Below, one piece after another: positions 16,991 to 24,670 of a stretch of DNA of 64,000 nt. This DNA is from Streptomyces gelaticus (GTDB taxonomy: Bacteria; Actinomycetota; Actinomycetes; Streptomycetales; Streptomycetaceae), in NCBI RefSeq assembly GCF_014649535.1, contig NZ_BMTF01000008.1, positions 1-64,000 on the forward strand. Direction: 5' to 3'. Both the position numbers and the translations under genes were made by a program. The stretch's first letter is position 1. Every line of letters starts with the position of its first letter. A model generated the notes under the pieces. The model was not told the origin of the DNA. It searched no databases and worked only from the letters and a program-made list of their open reading frames with translations.

Positions 16991-18292
16991 TCAGGGCCCG
17001 CCGCAAGGACCGGAATCCGGTCTTCCCTGGTGCGGCAGACCGAGGGCCACGACGGTCTCGGAGTCGCAGTACTCGCGCACCGCGCTCGTCCGCGCCACCA
17101 CCCGGCCGCGATGCACCACGACCCGGCTGTACGCGAGCGAGAGCACGCCCGGCAGCTGCCCCCCGCGTACGGCCAGCAGCTCGGCGGGGAAGCCCGCCTC
17201 GACCCTGAGCCCGGGCAGCCCCATCGCCGCCCTGGCGACCGAGGCCACCGCCTCGTACGCCTCCGTGGCGGGCAGTCCGTGCTGCGAGGCGAGCAGGTAG
17301 GCGGCCTCCAGCGGGTCGCCGCGGCCCACGGGGTTCGCGACGTCCCGCAGCGCCCCGCTGCCCGCCGCGACCCGCACCCCGGCCGACCGCAGCAGCCGTA
17401 CGGGCGCCGTGCCCCGGTCCTCCGTGCCGCAGCAGCCGCCCTGCGGGAGGCAGACGACCGTCACCCCGGCCGCGGCCAGCTGGTCGGCCGCGCGGCACGC
17501 GGCCTGCGGGGGAAGCCGGGAGAGGCCGGCGCACGGGCCGAGGGAGACGCCGGGGCGCAGCCCTCCGGCCATGGCGGCCAGCCGGCCGAGCCGGACCGGA
17601 TCGGCGCCGTCCGTGTGCAGATCGACCGCGCAGCCCTGCTCGGCGGCCACCTTCAGGACGGCCTCCGCGTACCCCGCCGGGTCCGGATCGAGGTCCGGGC
17701 AGCCGCCGACCGCGCCGGCGCCCATCTTCACCGCCTCGCGCAGCATGGCCAGGTTGTCGGCTCCCGCCAGGCCGGTGAGGAGCCGGGGCACGGCGACCGG
17801 GGTCAGATCGGCCAGACCGCGCAGCGAGCGGCGCGCCCGGAGCACGGCTTCGAGCGGGGCGAGGCCTTGGACGTCCCCGATCCGTACGTGCGAGCGCAGC
17901 GCCGTGGCGCCGTGGCCGAGCTGGAGCAGAGCGGCCTCGACGGTGCGGCGGTGGATGTCCTCGGGGCGGTACGACACCGGTCCGGGGGTGCCGGGGCCGG
18001 TGCCGTCGGCGGTGAGCGCGGTGTCGCTGTGGGCGTGGGGTTCGGCGGGGGCGGGGAGCAGGAGATAGCCGCGCAGGTCCAGCCGTGGACCGGGAGCGCT
18101 CAGGCTGCCCGTGGTGCCGACGGCCTCGATGCGGTCGCCGCCGAGCCGTACGTCCACGGTGCGGCCGTCGGTGAGACGGGCGCCGCAGAGCACCAGGCCG
18201 GTCCCGGCCGGGGCGGCGGTGTCGGGGCTGCCGGTCGGCCCGGCCGCGTCGGCGGCGTGGTCGTCCGGCTGCCACGGCTGGCTGTCGGGCAT
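16991..18292 (-). CDS. Amidohydrolase-superfamily protein (cytosine deaminase-like) with altered metal site
   Basis: 433-residue protein with the amidohydrolase TIM-barrel layout: a small N-terminal beta domain, the metal motif PHAHSD (H86, H88), a third ligand in VDLHTDG (H226) and a C-terminal beta domain. Two positions that are normally essential look lost: the SH-x-C/T-A-L/M region reads SLGPCAGLS (250-258) without histidine, and the G-x-D-D/N motif reads GSGALRD (311-317) without the catalytic Asp. It may therefore be inactive or do something other than deamination. Starts at ATG 18292 after CTGGAG. Probable operon with the downstream SDR gene. Confidence 0.8.
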   Translation of the reverse strand: MPDSQPWQPDDHAADAAGPTGSPDTAAPAGTGLVLCGARLTDGRTVDVRLGGDRIEAVGTTGSLSAPGPRLDLRGYLLLPAPAEPHAHSDTALTADGTGPGTPGPVSYRPEDIHRRTVEAALLQLGHGATALRSHVRIGDVQGLAPLEAVLRARRSLRGLADLTPVAVPRLLTGLAGADNLAMLREAVKMGAGAVGGCPDLDPDPAGYAEAVLKVAAEQGCAVDLHTDGADPVRLGRLAAMAGGLRPGVSLGPCAGLSRLPPQAACRAADQLAAAGVTVVCLPQGGCCGTEDRGTAPVRLLRSAGVRVAAGSGALRDVANPVGRGDPLEAAYLLASQHGLPATEAYEAVASVARAAMGLPGLRVEAGFPAELLAVRGGQLPGVLSLAYSRVVVHRGRVVARTSAVREYCDSETVVALGLPHQGRPDSGPCGGP

Positions 18293-18551
18293 CGCGCTCC
18301 AGGGAAAGGGGACAAGATCACGCAGAGTGAGTCGAGCCTAGGGGCGTGTTCGGTCGGGTTCGAGGAGGAGCGAAATAGTCGTACCGGTGTGGCCCTGGGG
18401 TGCGTGGGGCGAGGGCGTACGGCTGCGGCGCCGGTGCCCCGGGGGAAGGCCGAGACGCGGCTCAGGCGGCCTTCCGGCGGTCCCGGGGCCCGTTGGCCGC
18501 GGGTTCGGCGGGGTGCCGGTCAGGGCCGGTGGAGGGGGCTCCGAAACGGAT
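18293..18551. other. Intergenic region upstream of the tRNA pair
   Basis: No convincing gene. It contains the divergent upstream regions of the amidohydrolase (leftward) and of the tRNA/rpmG unit (rightward). Short open frames here lack ribosome sites and conserved content. Confidence 0.6.
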
Positions 18552-18581
18552 TTGGGCGATCGGCGACAGACCGTGTAATGT
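18552..18581 (+). promoter_or_regulatory. Promoter for tRNA-Thr / tRNA-Met / rpmG
   Basis: TTGGGC (18552-18557), 18-bp spacer, TAATGT (18576-18581), ending 11 nt before the first base of tRNA-Thr, the distance expected for a tRNA promoter of the housekeeping sigma factor. Confidence 0.6.
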
Positions 18582-18592
18582 CTTCATCGCTC

Positions 18593-18665
18593 GCCCCAAT
18601 AGCTCAGTCGGTAGAGCGTCTCCATGGTAAGGAGAAGGTCTGCGGTTCGATTCCGCATTGGGGCT
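18593..18665 (+). tRNA. tRNA-Thr (anticodon GGT)
   Basis: Complete cloverleaf: acceptor GCCCCAA/TTGGGGC, D-arm with AGCTCAG...GAGC, anticodon stem TCTCC/GGAGA with loop ATGGTAA giving anticodon GGT, and T-arm TGCGG-TTCGATT-CCGCA. 73 nt, no encoded CCA. It is 46 nt upstream of tRNA-Met, with a small GC hairpin (18681-18696, TTCG loop) between. Confidence 0.96.
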
Positions 18666-18711
18666 CTGGTGATCGGGAAACCCCGCTTCGGCGGGGGGAC
18701 TCATTCATCAA

Positions 18712-18784
18712 AGCGGTGTAGCTCAGTCGGTAGAGCAAGCGGCTCATAATCGCTGTGTCACCGGTTCAAGTCCGGTCACCGCTA
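18712..18784 (+). tRNA. tRNA-Met (anticodon CAT)
   Basis: Acceptor AGCGGTG/CACCGCT, D-arm AGCTCAG...GAGC, anticodon stem AGCGG/TCGCT (one G-U) with loop CTCATAA and anticodon CAT, T-arm CCGG-TTCAAGT-CCGG. The fully paired first acceptor base pair (A-T) argues for elongator rather than initiator methionine tRNA. No encoded CCA. rpmG follows by 89 nt. Confidence 0.95.
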
Positions 18785-18873
18785 CTTACGGTAGCCGATT
18801 GTGGGGTCGGTCCTTCGATCGGCTACTCTTTTTTGCGTTCATCCGTCCATCCGTCCGTCCAAGGAGCACTCAC

Positions 18874-19038
18874 GTGGCTGCCACCGACGTCCGCCCGAAG
18901 ATCACGCTGGCCTGCGTGGAGTGCAAGGAGCGGAACTACATCACCAAGAAGAACCGGCGTAACAACCCGGACCGTCTTGAGATGAAGAAGCACTGCCCGC
19001 GCTGCAACTCGCACACCGCGCACCGCGAAACGCGCTGA
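18874..19038 (+). CDS. rpmG: 50S ribosomal protein L33
   Basis: 54-residue L33 of the zinc-binding (C+) type, with CVEC at 14-17 and CPRC at 41-44. The GTG start at 18874 follows AAGGAG (18861-18866). It lies behind two tRNA genes and ahead of the MaoC pair, the same order as in other actinobacteria, where rpmG2 precedes the hadABC-type genes and secE. Streptomyces usually have a second, zinc-free L33 elsewhere, used under zinc limitation. Confidence 0.96.
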
Positions 19039-19050
19039 ATCAGGCTCGTA

Positions 19051-19083
19051 CACGAGGCCGTCCCCATTGGGGGCGGCCTCGTG
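19051..19083 (+). terminator. Terminator after rpmG
   Basis: 15-position stem (19051-19065 with 19069-19083, one G-T pair) with a three-base loop, followed by TCGTTGT. It sits 13 nt behind the rpmG stop. Confidence 0.8.
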
Positions 19084-19141
19084 TCGTTGTATGAAGGCTG
19101 TTCTTCGGCCTGTTCATCTTTCATCAGGAGGTAGCGAGCCC

Positions 19142-19594
19142 ATGGCGCTCGACCAGTCCTTCGTCGGGCGGACCTATCCGCCCACCCCGCCGTACGAGGT
19201 GGGCCGGGAGAAGATCCGCGAGTTCGCCGAGGCGGTGGGCGACCCGAATCCGGTGTACGTCGACCCGGAGGCGGCCAAGGCGTTCGGCCACAGCGATGTG
19301 ATCGCGCCGCCGACATTCGTCTTCTCCATCACGTTCAAGGCCGCCGGTCAGGTGATCCATGACCCGCAGCTGGGCCTGGACTACAGCAGGGTGGTGCACG
19401 GCGACCAGAAGTTCGTTTATGTCCGCCCCGTCCGGGCGGGGGACCGGCTGACGGTCACCTCGACGATCGAGGGCATCAAGTCCCTGGCGGGCAACGACAT
19501 CGTGGACGTCCGCGGCGAGGTCCACGACGAGTCCGGTGAGCACGTCGTGACCGCGTGGACGAAGCTGGTGGCGCGCGCCGCCGAGGAGGCGTGA
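19142..19594 (+). CDS. MaoC-like hydratase, HadA-type (UPF0336)
   Basis: 150-residue hot-dog fold protein. The N-terminus FVGRTYPPTPPYEVGREKIREFAEAVGD and the VIAPPTFVFSI segment match the actinobacterial HadA/UPF0336 group; HadA is the non-catalytic partner that holds the substrate chain in (3R)-hydroxyacyl-ACP dehydratases. It starts at ATG 19142 after AGGAGGT and overlaps the next gene as TGATG, so the two are co-translated and probably form a heterodimer. The position between rpmG and secE parallels hadA-hadB of mycobacteria. Streptomyces lack mycolic acids, so a role in general fatty-acid elongation is likelier. Confidence 0.87.
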   Translation: MALDQSFVGRTYPPTPPYEVGREKIREFAEAVGDPNPVYVDPEAAKAFGHSDVIAPPTFVFSITFKAAGQVIHDPQLGLDYSRVVHGDQKFVYVRPVRAGDRLTVTSTIEGIKSLAGNDIVDVRGEVHDESGEHVVTAWTKLVARAAEEA

Positions 19595-20022
19595 TGACGG
19601 CGAAGGTCGCATACGAGTCGGTCGAGGTCGGTACGGAGCTGCCGGCCCGGTCCTTCCCGGTGACCCGGGCGACGCTGGTGCAGTACGCGGGCGCCTCCGG
19701 TGATTTCAACCCGATCCACTGGAACGAGAAGTTCGCCCGCGAGGTCGGGCTGCCGGATGTGATCGCGCACGGCATGTTCACCATGGCCGAGGCGATCCGG
19801 GTGGTCACGGACTGGGCCGGGGACCCGGGTGCGGTCGTCGAGTACGGGGTGCGGTTCACCAAACCGGTCGTCGTGCCGAACGACGACGAGGGCGCCCTGA
19901 TCGAGGTCAGCGCCAAGGTCGCCGCCCTGCTGGACGACAAGCAGGTGCGGGTGGACCTGACGGCCATGAGCGAGGGCAAGAAGGTGCTGGGCATGTCCCG
20001 CGCCGTGGTGCGGCTCGCCTGA
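19594..20022 (+). CDS. MaoC-like hydratase, HadB-type (catalytic partner)
   Basis: 142-residue hot-dog fold protein. Here the catalytic hydratase-2 motif is present: YAGASGDFNPIHWNEKFA has the Asp and His expected at the active site, which the preceding HadA-type protein lacks. ATG at 19594 overlaps the upstream stop. Together they would form a dehydratase acting on (3R)-hydroxyacyl-ACP or CoA. Followed by a strong hairpin terminator. Confidence 0.9.
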   Translation: MTAKVAYESVEVGTELPARSFPVTRATLVQYAGASGDFNPIHWNEKFAREVGLPDVIAHGMFTMAEAIRVVTDWAGDPGAVVEYGVRFTKPVVVPNDDEGALIEVSAKVAALLDDKQVRVDLTAMSEGKKVLGMSRAVVRLA

Positions 20023-20038
20023 GGCCGTAGCGCGTGAC

Positions 20039-20067
20039 AGGGGCGCGGCCCGCGGGGCCGCGCCCCT
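20039..20067 (+). terminator. Terminator after the MaoC pair
   Basis: Perfect 13-bp GC-rich stem (20039-20051 with 20055-20067) and a three-base loop, 17 nt after the stop. No T run. Confidence 0.82.
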
Positions 20068-20093
20068 CGCCCGTGCCGGTGGGCCGGTTGACC

Positions 20094-20117
20094 AAGTTAG
20101 TGATTGAGTACTAACTT
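20094..20117. promoter_or_regulatory. TetR operator O1, upstream of the tetR gene
   Basis: Perfect inverted repeat AAGTTAGT - 8 nt - ACTAACTT ending seven bases before the tetR ATG. A second copy with the same arms and the same central ATTGA precedes the MFS gene. The placement over the tetR start region suggests autorepression. Confidence 0.82.
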
Positions 20118-20123
20118 TTTCCC

Positions 20124-20681
20124 ATGGCAAGGATGAGTGCGGAAGAGCGGCGAGAGAGTGTCATCCGGGCGGCGATCACGGAGTTCGCCCGCGGCGGGTA
20201 CAGCGGCACCTCCACCGAGGCGATCGCCAAGCGCGTCGGTGTCTCGCAGCCGTACCTCTTCCGCCTCTTCCCCAACAAGCAGGCCATGTTCCTCGCGGCC
20301 GTCGAGCGGTGCCTCGCGGACACCCGCAAGGTCTTCGCCGAGGCCGCGGAGGGGCTTGAGGGCGACGAGGCGGTGAAGGCGATGGCCGTGGCGTACCAGC
20401 GGCTCATCGTCGACGACCCCGACAAGCTCCAGATGCAGATGCAGACCTACGCGGCTGTCGCGAGCGCCGAGGCGTCCGGGGATCACGAGCTCGGCGACGC
20501 GGCGCGCGCCGCCTGGCTGAAGATGTGGGACGACGTCCATCTCGCCCTGGGTGCCGACGTCAAGGAGACGACGACGTTCCTCGCGTACGGAATGCTCGTC
20601 AACACGCTGGCCGCGCTCGGCTTCCCGGCCGGTCACCGGGTCTGGTCGGGGTTCTACGACGAGGCCAGGCCGACCGCCTGA
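20124..20681 (+). CDS. TetR family transcriptional repressor of the adjacent efflux pump
   Basis: 185-residue TetR protein. The HTH is GTSTEAIAKRVGVSQPYLFRLFPNK at residues 28-52, followed by a helical ligand-binding domain. ATG at 20124 has little of a ribosome site; ATG at 20133 (preceded by AAGG) is an alternative, and a leaderless message is possible. It is followed on the same strand by the MFS exporter gene, and both are preceded by the same operator, so it very probably represses itself and the pump until a toxic ligand binds. Confidence 0.9.
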   Translation: MARMSAEERRESVIRAAITEFARGGYSGTSTEAIAKRVGVSQPYLFRLFPNKQAMFLAAVERCLADTRKVFAEAAEGLEGDEAVKAMAVAYQRLIVDDPDKLQMQMQTYAAVASAEASGDHELGDAARAAWLKMWDDVHLALGADVKETTTFLAYGMLVNTLAALGFPAGHRVWSGFYDEARPTA

Positions 20682-20720
20682 ACAGTGCGACCCGGGTTCC
20701 GCCCGGTTTTCTGCCCAGAG

Positions 20721-20742
20721 AAGTTAGTCATTGATAACTAAC
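20721..20742. promoter_or_regulatory. TetR operator O2, upstream of the MFS gene
   Basis: AAGTTAGT - 8 nt - ACTAAC, the same arms, spacing and central ATTGA as O1 at 20094-20117. It ends 14 nt before the GTG of the exporter, where bound repressor would block transcription. Confidence 0.8.
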
Positions 20743-20756
20743 CCCCAGGGGGAGCA

Positions 20757-22187
20757 GTGAACCAGCACACCGCAGGCCGCTCAGGAGCGGTCTGGGCCCT
20801 CGTCATCACCAGCGTCGCCGGATTCATGGCGGCTCTCGACAACCTCGTCGTCACCACCGCCCTGCCCTCCATCCGCCAGAGCCTCGGCGGCGGGCTGGCC
20901 GAGCTGGAATGGACGGTGAACGCCTACACGCTCACCTTCGCCGTCCTGCTGATGCTCGGGGCGGCCCTCGGCGACAGATTCGGCCGCCGCCGACTCTTCC
21001 TCACCGGGCTCGCCGTCTTCACCGGCGCCTCCGCCGCGGCCGCCCTCTCGCCCGGGATCAACGAACTCATCGCCTTCCGGGCGGTCCAGGGCGTGGGCGC
21101 CGCGATCATGATGCCGTTGACGCTCACCCTGCTCACGGCCGCCGTGCCGCCCGCCCGCCGTGGCGCCGCGCTCGGCATCTTCAGCGCCGTCACCGGACTG
21201 GCCGTGGCCAGCGGGCCCCTGATCGGCGGCAGCCTCACCGAGCACCTGTCCTGGCAGTGGATCTTCTGGCTGAACGTCCCGGTCGGCGTGGCCCTGCTGC
21301 CGCTGGCCAGGCTGCGCCTGACGGAGTCGTACGCGCCGGACGCACGGCTCGACGTCCCCGGCACCCTCCTGGTCAGCGGCGGTCTGTTCGGCATCGTCTA
21401 CGGCCTGGTGACCGCCAACTCCGACGGCTGGACCAGCCCCACCGTGCTCGGCGCGCTGATCGCGGGCGCGGCGCTCATGGCCGGCTTCGTCCGCCACGGC
21501 TTCCGCGCGAAGCGCCCCATGCTGCCCATGCGGCTCTTCCGCGACCGCGCGTTCTTCGGGATCAACATGGCGAGCATGCTGATGTTCCTGGGCATGTTCG
21601 GGTCGATCTTCCTGCTCAGCCAGTACTTCCAGGGCGTGCTGGGCTACTCGCCCACCGAGGCCGGCCTGCGGATGCTGCCCTGGACCGGAATGCCGATGCT
21701 GGTCGCGCCCGTCGCGGGGATGCTCTCCGACCGGTTCGGCGGCCGCCCGGTGGTCGTGGCCGGACTCGCCCTCCAGGCCGTCGGCCTCGCGTTCTTCGCG
21801 CTGGTCGTCGCGCCCGATGCCTCGTACGCCTCGCAGCTGCCCGGCCTGATCGTCGGCGGGGTCGGCATGGCCCTGTACTTCGCGCCCGCCGCCGGCCTCG
21901 TGATGTCCAGCGTCCGCCCCGCGGAGCAGGGCATCGCCTCCGGCGCCAACAACGCCCTGCGCGAGGTCGGCGGGGCCCTCGGGGTCGCCGTGCTCGCCAC
22001 GGTCTTCTCCGCGCAGGGCGGTTACGACTCCGCGCGGTCCTTCACGGACGGGACCGTTCCGGCGGTCTGGATCGGTGCCTCGGCGGTGGCCCTGGCCACC
22101 GTCGCAGCCCTGCTGATCCCGCGCCGCCGCAGCAAGCCTGCCCCGGAGCCCGTGGCGGCCCGGAAGCGCGCCCCGGTCGCCGCCTGA
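20757..22187 (+). CDS. MFS drug:H+ antiporter, DHA2 (EmrB/QacA) family
   Basis: 476-residue exporter with 14 predicted helices. Motifs: LDNLVVTTALPSIRQ (DHA2 motif D1), GDRFGRRRLFLTG (motif A) and GVGAAIMMPLTLTLL (motif B), followed by the motif C-like GPLIGGSL. It should expel hydrophobic or cationic drugs in exchange for protons. GTG at 20757 follows GGGGGAG. It forms a two-gene unit with the preceding TetR gene but has its own operator and probably its own promoter (20700-20756). Confidence 0.92.
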   Translation: MNQHTAGRSGAVWALVITSVAGFMAALDNLVVTTALPSIRQSLGGGLAELEWTVNAYTLTFAVLLMLGAALGDRFGRRRLFLTGLAVFTGASAAAALSPGINELIAFRAVQGVGAAIMMPLTLTLLTAAVPPARRGAALGIFSAVTGLAVASGPLIGGSLTEHLSWQWIFWLNVPVGVALLPLARLRLTESYAPDARLDVPGTLLVSGGLFGIVYGLVTANSDGWTSPTVLGALIAGAALMAGFVRHGFRAKRPMLPMRLFRDRAFFGINMASMLMFLGMFGSIFLLSQYFQGVLGYSPTEAGLRMLPWTGMPMLVAPVAGMLSDRFGGRPVVVAGLALQAVGLAFFALVVAPDASYASQLPGLIVGGVGMALYFAPAAGLVMSSVRPAEQGIASGANNALREVGGALGVAVLATVFSAQGGYDSARSFTDGTVPAVWIGASAVALATVAALLIPRRRSKPAPEPVAARKRAPVAA

Positions 22188-22255
22188 GCCGCGGCTTCAC
22201 GTACGGTCCGTGCCCCGCCCGAGCGGTGGGGGCGCGGGACCGTACTCTTGTCCCC

Positions 22256-23311
22256 GTGCAGGAACTCCATGACGCCCCCCTCGCCCCCCTGACCACCTTC
22301 CGGCTGGGCGGCCCCGCCACCCGCCTCCTCACGGCGACCACCGACGCCGAGGTGATCGAAGCCGTGCGCGAGGCCGACGGGAGCGGCACCCCGCTCCTCG
22401 TCATCGGCGGCGGCAGCAACCTGGTCATCGGCGACAAGGGTTTCGACGGCACCGCCCTGCGCATCGCGACCAAGGGCTTCGCGCTGAACGGTACGACGCT
22501 GGAGCTCGCCGCCGGCGAGATCTGGACGGACGCCGTGGCGCGCACCGTCGAAGCCGGCCTCGCGGGCATCGAGTGCCTGGCCGGAATCCCGGGCTCCGCG
22601 GGTGCGACACCGATCCAGAACGTCGGCGCGTACGGCCAGGAGGTCTCCTCCACCATCACGGAGGTCGTCGCCTACGACCGGCGCTCCGAGGAAACGGTCA
22701 CCATCCCGAACGAGGACTGCGGGTTCTCGTACCGGCACAGTCGTTTCAAGGCCGAACCCGACCGTTTCGTGGTGTTGCGTGTCCGTTTCGAGCTGGAGGA
22801 CGCGGGCGGTCTCTCCGCGCCGCTGCGGTACGCCGAGACGGCCCGCACCATGGGGGTCGAGCAGGGCGAGCGCGTGCCCGCGGCGGCCGCCCGTGAAACG
22901 GTGCTCGCGCTCCGCGCCGGCAAGGGCATGGTGCTGGACCCGGAGGACCACGACTCCTGGTCGGCGGGCTCCTTCTTCACCAACCCGATCCTGGAAGAGG
23001 CGGAGTACGAGGCGTTCCTCGCCCGCGCCGAGGACCGGCTCGGCCCCGGGACGACGCCCCCCGCCTTCCCTGCGGACGGGGGACGCGTCAAGACCTCGGC
23101 GGCCTGGCTCATCGACAAGGCCGGTTTCACCAAGGGATACGGCACCGGACCGGCCCGTATCTCCACCAAGCACACCCTCGCCCTCACCAACCGCGGCGAG
23201 GCGACCACCGAGGACCTCCTCGCGCTCGCCCGCGAGGTCGTCGCCGGAGTCCGCGAGGCCTTCGGCGTCACGCTCGTCAACGAACCGGTGACGGTCGGCG
23301 TGAGCCTTTAG
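22256..23311 (+). CDS. murB: UDP-N-acetylmuramate dehydrogenase
   Basis: FAD enzyme of peptidoglycan synthesis that reduces UDP-GlcNAc-enolpyruvate with NADPH. 351 residues: FAD-binding motif VIGGGSNLVIGD (residues 46-57) and AGIPGSAGATPIQNVGAYGQE, the catalytic Tyr-Arg in SYRHSRFK, the proton-donor serine in SAGSFFTNP, and Glu in NEPVTVG near the end. GTG at 22256 is chosen because the family begins just there; no Shine-Dalgarno is seen, and a -10-like TACTCT (22243-22248) lies so close that the mRNA may be leaderless. Confidence 0.94.
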   Translation: MQELHDAPLAPLTTFRLGGPATRLLTATTDAEVIEAVREADGSGTPLLVIGGGSNLVIGDKGFDGTALRIATKGFALNGTTLELAAGEIWTDAVARTVEAGLAGIECLAGIPGSAGATPIQNVGAYGQEVSSTITEVVAYDRRSEETVTIPNEDCGFSYRHSRFKAEPDRFVVLRVRFELEDAGGLSAPLRYAETARTMGVEQGERVPAAAARETVLALRAGKGMVLDPEDHDSWSAGSFFTNPILEEAEYEAFLARAEDRLGPGTTPPAFPADGGRVKTSAAWLIDKAGFTKGYGTGPARISTKHTLALTNRGEATTEDLLALAREVVAGVREAFGVTLVNEPVTVGVSL

Positions 23312-23329
23312 GGCCCGCCGGTACGTACC

Positions 23330-23965
23330 TCAGTAGGCCACGCCCACGCCCTGCTTCACCGACGCCGGATCGTCGGTCAGCGCCAGCATCGCGTGGGCCA
23401 CGTCGGCGCGTGAGATGGTCCGGCCGCTGCGCGGCGTGCTGCCGACGGCCGTACGGTACTTCCCGGTCAGCGGCCCGTTCGTGAGCTTCGGCGGCCGTAC
23501 GGATGTCCAGTCCGCCGCGCTCCGGGCCAGCGCGGCCTCCATCCGAGTCAGGTCCGCGTAGACCTCCTTGAGGACCGCCCCGATCAGCCTGCGGGCCAGC
23601 CGGTCCGGCAGCGGGTCGTCGGCAGGCCGGGGGCCGACCGGGGCCGCGCTGACCACCAGCAGCCGCCGTACCCCCTCGGCCTCCATCGCCGCCAGCACCG
23701 AGCCGGTGAGCCGCTCGGCGACCCCGTCGGCCTTCCGGCCGCGCGAGCCGAGCGCGGAGAGCACCGCGTCCCGGCCCGCGACCGCCTCGCGCAGCGCCTC
23801 CGGATCGTCCACGCGCGTGACCGTGTGGATCTGTACGCCGGAGAGCGGGACGGGCAGCCGGGCCGGGTCGCGGACCACCGCCGTCACCTCGTGACCCGCC
23901 GCCACCGCCTGGCGGACGATCTCCTGACCGACGCCGCCCGTCGCACCGAGCACCGTGATCCTCAT
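23330..23965 (-). CDS. NAD(P)-binding SDR/NmrA-like protein
   Basis: 211-residue atypical SDR. The Rossmann motif is GATGGVGQE at residues 7-15; RRLLVVSAAPVG and DWTSVRPPKLTNG are the usual later landmarks. There is no clear Tyr-x3-Lys catalytic pair, so the activity is uncertain (relatives include NAD(P)H-binding flavin-reductase-like proteins). ATG at 23965 follows CTGGGAGAG; a GTG at 24001 is possible but lies inside the operator. It is divergent from a TetR gene and shares with it a long palindrome, so it is the likely regulated target. Confidence 0.85.
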   Translation of the reverse strand: MRITVLGATGGVGQEIVRQAVAAGHEVTAVVRDPARLPVPLSGVQIHTVTRVDDPEALREAVAGRDAVLSALGSRGRKADGVAERLTGSVLAAMEAEGVRRLLVVSAAPVGPRPADDPLPDRLARRLIGAVLKEVYADLTRMEAALARSAADWTSVRPPKLTNGPLTGKYRTAVGSTPRSGRTISRADVAHAMLALTDDPASVKQGVGVAY

Positions 23966-23984
23966 TGCGCACTCTCCCAGGGTG

Positions 23985-24025
23985 GGTAAGTATTCACTCA
24001 CCCATACAGTGAGTGGATACTCACC
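23985..24025. promoter_or_regulatory. Divergent TetR operator between the SDR and TetR genes
   Basis: Inverted repeat of 17-nt arms (23985-24001 with 24009-24025), matching at 15 of 17 positions, with a seven-base centre. The arms carry the half-site GTGAGT. Lying between two divergent genes, it could let one regulator control both. Confidence 0.8.
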
Positions 24026-24046
24026 ACCTCGTCAAGCTTCGCCGGA

Positions 24047-24658
24047 GTGCACATGGAGCAGAAGCCGGCCCGCGTCCGCATCATCGACGCCGCCCACCAG
24101 CTGATGCTCACCATCGGCCTGGCCCGCGCCACCACCAAGGAGATCGCCAGAGCCGCGGGCTGCTCGGAGGCCGCGCTCTACAAGCACTTCGCGAGCAAGG
24201 AAGAGCTGTTCGTGGTCGTGCTCAAGGAACGCCTGCCCCGGCTCAACCCGCTGCTGAAACGGCTCGTCGCGTCCCCCGGGGCGGGGGAGCGCACGGTCGA
24301 GCAGAACCTCACCGAGATCGCCCGCCAGGCCGCACTCTTCTACGAGCAGAGCTTCCCGATCGCCGCCTCGCTGTACGCCGAGCCCCGGCTCAAGGAACGC
24401 CACAACGAGGCGATGAGGGAGCTCGGCACCGGCCCGCACATGCCCATCAGCGGCCTGGATGCCTATCTGCGCTCCGAGCAGGCGGCCGGCCGGGTACGGG
24501 CCGACGCGGACACCTACGCGGCCGCGTCGCTGCTGCTGGGAGCCTGCGCGCAGCGGGCGTTCGCCTACGAGGCCACGGCGGACGGGTCGCCGCCACAGCC
24601 CCTCGACGAGTTCGCCGCCGCCCTGGCGAGGACGCTGATGCGGGGCGTGGCCGCGTAA
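24047..24658 (+). CDS. TetR family transcriptional regulator
   Basis: About 203 residues. HTH region RATTKEIARAAGCSEAALYKHFASKEELF at about residues 26-54 is a strong TetR match. GTG at 24047 or ATG at 24053 may be the start; neither has a good ribosome site, and either would place the operator just upstream. The C-terminal ligand domain has no recognisable specificity. Convergent with the adenosine deaminase gene, 12 nt between stops. Confidence 0.9.
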   Translation: MHMEQKPARVRIIDAAHQLMLTIGLARATTKEIARAAGCSEAALYKHFASKEELFVVVLKERLPRLNPLLKRLVASPGAGERTVEQNLTEIARQAALFYEQSFPIAASLYAEPRLKERHNEAMRELGTGPHMPISGLDAYLRSEQAAGRVRADADTYAAASLLLGACAQRAFAYEATADGSPPQPLDEFAAALARTLMRGVAA

Positions 24659-24670
24659 CCGGGCACGCCC

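Noticed and set aside
18681..18696. GC hairpin between tRNA-Thr and tRNA-Met as a terminator
   Set aside because: Only six base pairs with a TTCG loop inside a tRNA operon; more likely a processing or folding element.
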